Shown: piece by piece, positions 56,366 to 64,000 of the stretch
Position numbering within the stretch: position 1 is the stretch's first letter
Layout: each line of letters starts with the position of its first letter
Source: Plantago ovata
Taxonomy: Eukaryota > Streptophyta > Magnoliopsida > Lamiales > Plantaginaceae
NCBI GenBank assembly: GCA_028274465.1
Contig: CM051458.1
Coordinates: forward strand, 52,565,253-52,629,252
Reading direction: 5' to 3'
Length of the DNA: 64,000 nucleotides
Translations under genes and position numbers: made by a program
The notes under the pieces: generated by a model
The model's database searches: none
Told to the model about the DNA's origin: nothing
Seen by the model: only the letters and a program-made list of their open reading frames with translations

Positions 56366-56370
56366 AACAA

Positions 56371-56889
56371 TAGCATATCGAGCAAACAAACTTGGAGGCC
56401 TAAGTGGATGCCAAATGACTTCATAACTTCATTATGAAAATTATAATCCCATACTTATAATCTCTATGAAAAATTGAAAATTTGGACTAGATTGAAAAAT
56501 CAAAAATTCTATTGACCAAGTAGCAATTTTCGAAAATCCGAAGGACTCAATTGTAATTTTGAAACCTTGGAGGTGTTAAATTCAAAATTCAAAAGTAGAA
56601 GGACTTATTTGTAATAAACAATAAATTGATAAATCACAAATAAGCTCCTTAACTTTATACTAATTAAATTTAACCCCTCTAGTTGAAAATAATTACAATT
56701 AAATCATATTTATATTTCAAATATAAAATTCAATCCTCAAAATTTTCAAAATTTGATTTTGGGTCCAACCCGGGAAAAATATATATATATTAAAATACGG
56801 GACGGGACCAAGCCCGTCCCCTAATGTGCCTACGGCCGCATGTGCCCGGCGCAGGCACCCCCGCAGGCGCCGAGCCCGCAGGCGGCCGG

Positions 56890-56948
<59 letters not shown>

Positions 56949-57104
56949 CATATATATATATTTAATTTATTTATTTTTTTTGAAAATTATAAATTCTAAA
57001 TTTATATAAAAACAAAACTTTTGAAAATCGAATTAATCATAGAATCAATTGCATCCACATAAACTACAAAAACATACAACATATATACGTAATCAATTAA
57101 CCTC
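56371..57104 (-). other. Copia leader, proximal part
   Basis: AT-rich non-coding leader between PBS and the SIRE insertion; contains a short GC-rich block 56795-56890 and a CA microsatellite. The ORFs here arise from the CA/GT repeat. Confidence 0.6.
56890..56958. repeat. (CA)n microsatellite followed by (TA)n
   Basis: About 24 CA units at 56890-56938, then TATATATACATATATATATA. Confidence 0.97.
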
Positions 57105-57116
57105 GCTCTGATACCA
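57105..57116 (-). other. Copia primer binding site, initiator tRNA-Met
   Basis: TGGTATCAGAGC on the minus strand, one base from the LTR end TTACA. Confidence 0.85.
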
Positions 57117-57117
57117 C

Positions 57118-59205
57118 TGTAAGAAAATACGGTCAGAGTTACCCCTAGGGTACGTAGCGGAATTTTAAAAATTTTCTTAACATGCAGGTTAATTGATCAT
57201 GTATATACCGTATATATTAAACACGTCAATTAGAAGACTTACAATACTCCAAAAGCAAGCACAGGTACCAAGTCTTCGTAATAATCCGGTGTATCTTCTC
57301 CTTCGTCGAAGTCGAAGATATCTGCAATACTTTGATTATCTGCAAGACAATAAAAGTTAGTTTCCAGCTCCTTGAACCTCAACCTTGGTATCCACGGATG
57401 AACAACTTATTGGAAAGAATGCTAGGATATTTTTTGTGTGGCGAAGAAGATGGGGCGGCGTTTTTCCTCCGGTAGGTGGCGCGCGTGGCTTAGGTGAGGT
57501 AGGGGAGAGCTTTTATTTTCTCTAAGAAAACTAGTAGACTAACTGTATGTCTGTGTATTGAACTGTGTGTCAAATGCTCTCTAATAGTCTACTATATATA
57601 GTAGTTAATAGAAGCCTAATGAATAATCAATTAGACTTCATAAAGGAATAAGAATCTAATTCTTATCGCACTAGGAAACCAATTCAAGTCTAGATTCATT
57701 CCCAATCAAGTTAGAACTCAATCAGGAAAATCTAACTTATCCCTTGGACTTCTAATAGAGGAAGGAGTCGAACTCCTTCCCCTACACCATCTGCGCGCGC
57801 GCACTTCCCAAGGGTATTAGGTGGGTCCCGATTTGGGACCCACTTATAGTTCTAAGCCAATTCAAACTCCAATTAGGTTTTGCCCATGTGCATATATTAA
57901 TTCTAAATTAACATATCCGTTCAAATCAAACCTCTATTATATTTCTAAAATATAATCTTTAATTGTATTTAAATAAAATACAATTAATCAACCAATTCAA
58001 TTAATAATTCCAAATCATTAATTGAGCCCCAAATTATTATAATTAATTCCAAATCAATTATAATCCATCAATCACAATTAATTCCAAATTAATTGCGATT
58101 CCATCTTCAAGGATATTTGGATAAGCTGAATCACCACATAGGGTAACCCATAGGGCCTCATTGTATTAAGCAAGTCCTAGACTAGGCAAAATGGAATTCC
58201 TAGACGGTTCCATTTGCAATATTAATATATGAGGACGTTTGAGAGGTTTCTCAAAGCAAACCCTTTCGTTGCGAAGTCTGTTGCGCTCAACGCGGCGATG
58301 GTAACGTCCCTTCATCTGACTGACTCGAATGTATCTAGGATTGTGAAGTGTCTATCCCAATAATACATCCACAGGCGTCTTCAGTGAGTTGCATGGTGAA
58401 TCCAATATCTATTATGACTATCATAATAATATTGATACGCTGGCCAGCGGTTTTACCAATCACAACTATGAACGACTGTCAGCAGTGCTCTCCTGTTCTA
58501 CACAAGAGAGATGAATCCTTCACAGAAACACTTATCATCCCCATTTATATGTAGCCATAATCCTGGATCGTGTCTTGGGTCAACTGCTTATTCAGAGCTG
58601 ACATCGACGGGTCCACCAAGGATATGGGGCAACAAATGTGATGATAAAGTACTGTAAGTCCAAAGGACGACTAGCATCACTTCGACAACTTACCGGTTCC
58701 CATAGACACTTCGGTGTAGAGTATACATTGATGGGAGTGTCCGGTGGGTACTTCCATTGTTCGGTAATCACCCTTCGAACAACTATGCGTAGTTATGGGA
58801 ACGTTTCTTGATTGTCCAACAATTCGTTCCGTGGCCGTGGGATCGGCTCACACTTGCTCCAACAAGTATAACCTCCACGCATACTAGTCTCAGCTGGTTC
58901 ATTCAGACCCCTACATCCGAGATGAACCTCGACTAGGGAGAGTTTGGGATAGATGATAACTCACATAGCTCACACTATCTGTGTGATCGGTCATCTATCC
59001 GAGGGGACACGTTTAATATCAATACAGACAGGAATAGAGATATGACATGTTGTATGCCTGGTGTAATATAAATATGAAAGCGATACTCAATAGTCAAACA
59101 ACAAACATATATAATATTACGTTGACCAGTGTAATAGTACATATATGCCCTTAATAAGGGCTTCATGCCCTTAATAAATACTGTCTCTAGGACATATACA
59201 CTATC
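57118..59205 (-). repeat. 5' LTR of the interrupted copia element
   Basis: On the minus strand TGATAGTGTATATG...TTTTCTTACA, ~2.1 kb, next to the PBS. A TATATATAG box on the minus strand lies near 57592-57600. The boundary at 59205 is set by the resumption of SIRE gag-pro sequence at 59206. The 3' LTR is not in the window. Confidence 0.65.
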
Positions 59206-60553
59206 AACCGTAGCCTTTTGTAGAACCAGAGCCTCCACCAGCAAACCTTATTGTTGGACCTTTAGACCACCGTCTATAGTTTATAAGGTTATTCTTGTTG
59301 CCCGTCATGTGCTTTCCACAACCACTGTCAAAGTGACAGATTGCATCGTTTGTCTCCGTGGCTGAAGTCTGCACAATCAAGAGCAAACAAGTTAATTATC
59401 CAATATTGGATGTCCATTAACATGTTCAAGAATGTGTCCAGTGGAAACCCAAGTCTTAAGTTTTTCAACTTTGACTTGTTTTCTACTTGCTGAGGAACTA
59501 GGAGGTTTTGAGCCGAAAGACTTTTGATTCGTGCTGATCAAATCCACTTTCTGATGTGGTGTCTTGCTCGGTTGACCTTTTTGCTGAACATACTTTTCAG
59601 TAAGTTCTTTTCTAGCAAGGTTCCTTCTAGCCCTAGCGTTTTGAGTCTTGTCAGAACTCTTAGGCTTGGTTTTGTTCATCTCTTTGAAGTATCTTTGCTG
59701 ACTTTGCTTATACTCATGAAAAAGTTGACTTTGCTTGGTTTTAAAACCGAGACCACTTTTTGGAGAATGCTGAGCTTTTGTCTCAGCAACCTTACTTGAT
59801 TTAGGTTTGTCAGCAAAGGTCTTCTGATTACTTTTAGTAATCTTGCCTTTTGACTTAACAAATTGCTTTTCAGCAACTTGTTTGGCGGCATGCTTTACAG
59901 CATCATTTTTCTTTACAGTTTCCTTTTCAGCAACCTGTTTTACTTTTAAAGTCTTGTTACTTTGAGTAGCAACAGTGGGCTTTACGGTCGTAGGTACTTG
60001 ATGCATTTTTCAGCAACCTTAGATTGATCAAAGGAAATTCGTGATTTGTCTTTACTCAAGATTATTACATCATCACCTTCATACGTTGCACCTAATCCTT
60101 CTTTCTGAGATGGATCTCTCAGATAAGAGTTTAGTTCAGTCAGCGTATTACTTGCATCAGCATAAGATTTGAAATTGATTTTCATCTTTTTTATTTCTTG
60201 GATTTCAGCAAGTAACTTTAGAATTGAGGACTGATCTTCTTCCAATTCTATTGCCATCTGAGAATTCTTCTTTGTAGCTTCAGCAATCAATTTCTTAAGA
60301 TGCACTATTTCAGTATCTTTCTTTTCTGTCTCTTCCTTCAGCAAGACATACTTTTCAGTAGTCTACTTGGTCAGAGTCTCAACATTCTGTAGTTTCTCTT
60401 GCTGTTTGCTCAGAGTTTTCTCAAATCTTTTGATTTCTCCTTGAATCTTGTCAAGGTCAATCTCGTCTTCACTTTCTGAGTCAGAGCCAGAGGTAGGACT
60501 GTTTACCAGACCGCCCATGAGGCAGAATTCGTAGTTTGACACATCTGGATAAG
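59206..60553 (-). pseudogene. Fragment of a second SIRE copy: gag C-terminus to protease
   Basis: Collinear on the minus strand with 43800-45180 of the SIRE element. It carries the acidic/coiled-coil gag part, the Ser/Lys-rich tail ending HVNGHPILDN, the same TAA, and the protease start [13 protein letters not shown]. Its own lesions include an in-frame TAG near 60361 and a frameshift near 60000; it lacks the one-base deletion of the other copy near 44664. Cut at 59205 by the copia LTR and at 60553 by Athila. Confidence 0.9.
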
Positions 60554-61804
60554 TGATGAATGTGTATTCTACACTTTCATTCGAGTCTTTTTCACCTATT
60601 TTTAGCTATCCTCTATGTTAATTTAGCTATATTTTAATGCATTTTATTAGAATAGTGTCACGTTTCCCTTCAGATTTTATTTTACAGGTTTTGGTTGAAA
60701 TTCGAAGATTTCCGGGTAATTATATTGAAGTTGACAAGGAATTGGTGTTCCAGAAGCCTATTTGGAGTATCTGAAGGTTTCCGGATAGGATTTGAAGTCT
60801 AGGGGCCGAATCTGGAGGTTAGAAGGCTACTAGAAGTCAGAAACCGAGTCCGAAAAGGGGAAGAAATCCAAAAACGCGTCGAAAACGCGGAATTCCGCGA
60901 GAAATTCTCTGGGGCGAACCGCCCCACACCGGGCGAACCGCCCGGTGTGTGGGGCGAACCGCCCCACAGTATTTCGGGGCCTATATAGTTGCTCAGTTTT
61001 CTCCGAAAATCATATCTTTCCAGACCTACTTTCTCACCTCTCTCTATAGTTTTTGGTAGGAACTTCCCGGGGCCTGTCCTGGGAGTTCCGTAGCTCAGGG
61101 GATACTTTTTCATAGCAGTTTGGAGCTCGTAGGATCGCAATCATCCGGAGATTGACAACCTTCGGTAACTTTGTATCTTACGGTTTTATTCTACTTATTT
61201 TATTATATTCTTTCAACATGTTTTCTTCTATGATTTCTGTTGATTGCATGCCTATTATGAGTAGCTAAACTTATCGTTGGTGGTAGTATGTGAATTCTTA
61301 GCGAAGGGAAGATAATCATGCTAATGGCTATATCGCGCATTATACTCCGTGTCATTACTTTATTTCGTTGATCAGGCACAACCAAAATTCTCGTATGTTG
61401 TATTAATTATTATGCACAATTGGACACTTGTCGACCATCAGACCAATTATCTTCGTAGTGTTGAATAATTACGGAACACATTAGGACAATAGTGATTGAC
61501 TTGTCAGACCAATTATCTTCGTAGTGCTTAATATTTGCAACAGGACACTAGATTGATTCAAAGATCTCTATGCAAGACCGAGGAATTTATGCATGATTAT
61601 CGACCCGTTATGTTAAGAAGGACCATACTATCACCAATCTCCATTATCTGCTAGAAACCCCCTTTGCTATCTGTCTGCTGTTTTTATATTCTAAATTAGA
61701 TTTGATAAAGCTAGTTATAGTCCTGAGAGAACGACACTCGAGTCATTCTACTGCTACACTACGGTTTTCGTTGAACTCAGAGCACGACATCCGCACGTTC
61801 ATCA
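60554..61804 (+). repeat. 5' LTR of right-hand gag-protease Athila
   Basis: 1251 bp. Three GC boxes (60911-60968) before CTATATAG. The last ~35 bp before TTCATCA differ from all other copies. Confidence 0.92.
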
Positions 61805-61807
61805 AAT

Positions 61808-61825
61808 TGGCGCCGCCGCCGGGGA
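61808..61825 (+). other. Primer binding site, tRNA-Asp type
   Basis: TGGCGCCGCCGCCGGGGA, three bases after the LTR; one or two changes from the other copies. Confidence 0.83.
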
Positions 61826-61960
61826 CTATACTCCTTTTTTTTTTGTTTAATTTGTTTATATTTTCAGCATTCAATTCCTAATTCTAGTAGTTTTAGTTTC
61901 CATTTTTAATCTCTCTCTGATATTCCTTTTCTAGCTTGTCACAGATATTCAGGTCCTGTG

Positions 61961-63733
61961 ATGGCTCGCGCACTTTTGAAATCATGGGTTCAACCCAACA
62001 AAGCGCTGATGAGAGGTCCGACTATTGTTCTTTCTGCTGCAACTCGAGATTTGGAAATCAAAAGTTGCATGTACCAGCAACTCCCGAGGTTCTATGGGTT
62101 GGCCAGGGAAGATGTTATGGGATACCTGAATGATATTGACGATTTTATCAACAATCTTCCAAGGCCCGGAGCAGGGATAACGGACGATGAGCTAAGGATG
62201 AAGGTTTTTGCTATGGGGCTTGGTTATAAAGCCAAGGCATGGTTAGGATCTCTGGAAGCCGGATCACTAGACACCTGGGACAAGGTGTATTCTGCTTTTA
62301 TGGAGAAATACTTTTCTCACACATTGACTACCGCGCTTAAAGCGCAAATCACAGGATTCAAACAGGTCTATAATGAGACCATCTACACCGCTTTCGAGAG
62401 GTTCAAGGACCTCATGCACAAGTGTCCACACCATGGTTTTGGGCTTCCTGGTCTTGTCCAGCACTTCTACAATGGACTCACATATGAGAGTCAACAGGTG
62501 GTGAATTTCCAATGCCGTGGTACTATCTGGGAAGAGACCGCCGAGGATGTGTGGGCGTGTTTCGAAAGGCTTGCTAAAGGATCTCAATCCAAGGATCCAA
62601 GAGCAATGGTTAGAAGGCGTGGACCTGAGGCCCCACCAAACCAGGAGATCCCAATGCATGAAGTGAATGGTGTGAGTGGCGATAGGTTCGAAGGTTTCGC
62701 CAATCAGATGAGGCAAGCTCTAAGTGGCCTAATCGGAACTTCTCTCTCCAACGAGGTATGTAGGGTGTGCAAGAATTATGGGCATGGGGCTCATATGTGT
62801 AGATCAGATCTAGCACGAGAAGATGTTCACTTGGGAAACCGTAGTAATCCTACTCCTAAGGACGAAGCATCTACATCCAAGTCAGCAACTCTCTTGGATA
62901 ATTTACAGAAATTGGTGGATTTCACCCAAGTGTTTTTGAAGAGATACGAGGAGGATTCGGCAAAGATCAATGCTCGTCTGGATCAATTGGAAGCTAGAGC
63001 TAGTAGAGAGCAAGGGAAGTTACATAGCAGCACTGAGAGGTCCATGTCGATCAACTTGGTGGGAGATCAACCAGTGGAAATCACCATTAAGCAAGTTGCT
63101 AAGTGCGAGTGTTACAAGGATGAACAACCTCCACTAGCCAAGGAAGAAGAGAAGGACCTTGGTACTGATGAGAGTGGAAAGAAGCAAGAGAATCCCGAGC
63201 CACTCCCTCAAAGTTTCGATGTTAAGGTCGGGATTGGCGAACTTGAAGATGTCCGTGCCACACTAGACACGGGATCTTACTCGAACGTGCTCCCTTTGAA
63301 TGTGTTTGAGAAGAGTATCCTTGGAAAACTATCTGACCATAGGGCTATTGTGCAACTGGCGGATGGATCCTTTGTGAGACCCGAAGGCGTTGTGAAAAAT
63401 GTGTTGGTCAAGATTGGTGAAGCATCTGTATACACAAATTTTGTAGTTATGTCGGCGTCTGCACCTGGGACGGGGGATGTCATTCTCTTGGGAAGAACGT
63501 TCTTGACTAAGCTACGCTCCGTGATGGACATCTGGCAAAGAACTTGCACTATTGAAGTGGATGGCAAGCAACATGTGTTGCAAGCCATATCTGATCCACC
63601 TGATCTGCCTGATAATTCTTACACTACTCACTACTGTGGTCTTGCAGCTTATGTTCTTTCTTATTCACAGGTTCGTGGCATGAAGAGGAGATCAATGAAG
63701 GGGAAGTCTAGTACCCGCAGAAAGAAGAGCTAG
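61961..63733 (+). CDS. Athila Gag-protease polyprotein (intact ORF)
   Basis: 590 aa from ATG 61961 (a GTG codon precedes it in frame); stop TAG 63731-63733. Capsid: LPRFYGLAREDVMGYLNDID, MKVFAMGLGYKAKAWLG, KCPHHGFGLPGLVQHFYNGL. CCHC knuckle CRVCKNYGHGAHMC around residue 266. Coiled-coil/acidic linker ~330-410. Aspartic protease with LDTGSYSN around residue 435 and ILLGRTFL. Basic tail KRRSMKGKSSTRRKKS. The shorter N-terminus than the sister copy (15626) reflects loss of ~70 N-terminal residues. It is uninterrupted, so it may still encode a particle-forming Gag and its maturation protease without any polymerase. Confidence 0.93.
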   Translation: MARALLKSWVQPNKALMRGPTIVLSAATRDLEIKSCMYQQLPRFYGLAREDVMGYLNDIDDFINNLPRPGAGITDDELRMKVFAMGLGYKAKAWLGSLEAGSLDTWDKVYSAFMEKYFSHTLTTALKAQITGFKQVYNETIYTAFERFKDLMHKCPHHGFGLPGLVQHFYNGLTYESQQVVNFQCRGTIWEETAEDVWACFERLAKGSQSKDPRAMVRRRGPEAPPNQEIPMHEVNGVSGDRFEGFANQMRQALSGLIGTSLSNEVCRVCKNYGHGAHMCRSDLAREDVHLGNRSNPTPKDEASTSKSATLLDNLQKLVDFTQVFLKRYEEDSAKINARLDQLEARASREQGKLHSSTERSMSINLVGDQPVEITIKQVAKCECYKDEQPPLAKEEEKDLGTDESGKKQENPEPLPQSFDVKVGIGELEDVRATLDTGSYSNVLPLNVFEKSILGKLSDHRAIVQLADGSFVRPEGVVKNVLVKIGEASVYTNFVVMSASAPGTGDVILLGRTFLTKLRSVMDIWQRTCTIEVDGKQHVLQAISDPPDLPDNSYTTHYCGLAAYVLSYSQVRGMKRRSMKGKSSTRRKKS

Positions 63734-64000
63734 GCACAGACAGGAGTCGAGTCAAAGACTTTAAACAATGGCGCTATCCGGGAGGCAACCCGAAAATTTT
63801 ATCGCTTTCTTTACCACTTTAGATTTTATCTCACGAGTTTGATTGAGTATTATAGGTCACTTATACAAGCATTAGCTCTCACCTTGGATCCACTTTCGAC
63901 GTTCGGGACGAGCGACGACGTTCAGGTTTGGGGAGGAGGTTATCGCTGGTTATCTCTATACTTATCTTGCTTATGATAACTCGTGAATTTTTTTTTTGCA
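63734..64000 (+). other. Start of Athila 3' UTR
   Basis: Collinear with 17771-18040; PPT-like GGTTTGGGGAG at 63925-63935. Confidence 0.85.

Larger units (their letters stand above)
24584..59205 (-). mobile_element. Ty1/copia element, 5' LTR to start of integrase, multiply interrupted
   Basis: Read from right to left: 5' LTR 59205-57118, PBS 57116-57105, leader 57104-56371, 41603-41545 and 30853-30179, gag 30178-29399, protease to 29096, then pre-integrase 24899-24584. The leader is split by the SIRE element and by Athila, and the protease/pre-integrase region by the CACTA element. At each break the matching TSD lets the pieces be joined, and a 45-bp repeat in the leader continues across the Athila insertion. 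The pol beyond LWHC and the 3' LTR are missing. Confidence 0.75.
60554..64000 (+). mobile_element. Gag-protease Athila derivative, 3' part beyond window
   Basis: 5' LTR 60554-61804, PBS 61808-61825, gag-protease ORF 61961-63733, and a 3' UTR collinear with that of the 14201-20598 copy. ATAAG at 60549-60553 should be duplicated beyond the window end. As in that copy, the UTR starts directly after the protease stop, so absence of pol is a family trait. Confidence 0.92.

Noticed and set aside
56717-57009. Cys/Val and His/Thr repeat ORFs
   Set aside because: Produced by the CA microsatellite in the copia leader.
58348-58554. 68-aa ORF in the 57118-59205 region as a gene
   Set aside because: Lies inside the copia LTR and has no recognisable domain.

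Overview
This window is plant nuclear DNA, most likely pericentromeric or otherwise heterochromatic and probably from an angiosperm (eudicot likely). Almost every base belongs to a transposable element: Ty3/gypsy elements of the Athila and Tat lineages, Ty1/copia elements (one of SIRE/Maximus type), a CACTA transposon and a Stowaway-like MITE. I see no ordinary single-copy host gene. Insertions were delimited by eye from TG...CA ends, primer binding sites (PBS), polypurine tracts (PPT), target-site duplications (TSD) and interrupted reading frames. No alignment or database search was run.

Left part (1-22647): a decayed Tat element on the + strand whose 5' end lies outside the window. Its pol (RT, RNase H, second RNase H, integrase) runs 1247-1417 plus 6779-9858. 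Downstream lies an antisense three-exon extra gene (13570 back to 10697) of the plant 'putative gypsy type transposon' family, with its own TATA/G-box promoter near 20740-20805. Then come a ~68-bp tandem-repeat array and the probable 3' LTR. The Tat is interrupted by a divergent Athila-type LTR (1-1246, -), a gag-only Athila derivative (1418-6773, -, TSD GGTAT) and a gag-protease Athila derivative (14201-20598, +, TSD TTGGT).

Middle and right part (22648-60553): a 5'-truncated Athila fragment (22775-24583) abuts a minus-strand copia element that runs back to its 5' LTR at 57118-59205. That copia is split by a non-autonomous CACTA element (24900-29095, TSD ATT) carrying a tRNA-Pro-like sequence and a Stowaway-like MITE, by a pol-bearing but broken Athila (30854-41544, TSD TGCAT) that itself holds a solo LTR (36651-37880, TSD ATGGG), and by a 14.8-kb SIRE-type copia (41604-56365, TSD AACAA). 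The copia itself sits in a fragment of a second SIRE copy (59206-60553, -), which a further gag-protease Athila enters at 60554 and continues past the window end.

How they fit together: the Athila copies share LTR, PBS and 3' UTR structure but carry three different gag cassettes. Only one has pol, and that copy is dead, so the short members probably moved with enzymes supplied in trans. The SIRE copy has LTRs of equal length differing at roughly 16 positions by hand count, yet lacks its capsid region, has an altered integrase catalytic residue and a damaged RNase H, so it too looks trans-mobilised. The most unusual signals are an array of eight stem-loops with a conserved 7-nt loop and compensating stems between SIRE pol and its extra ORF (48340-48710), an element-wide excess of the word TTGCTGA in the same element, and variable numbers of palindromic GC boxes just upstream of the Athila TATA boxes.
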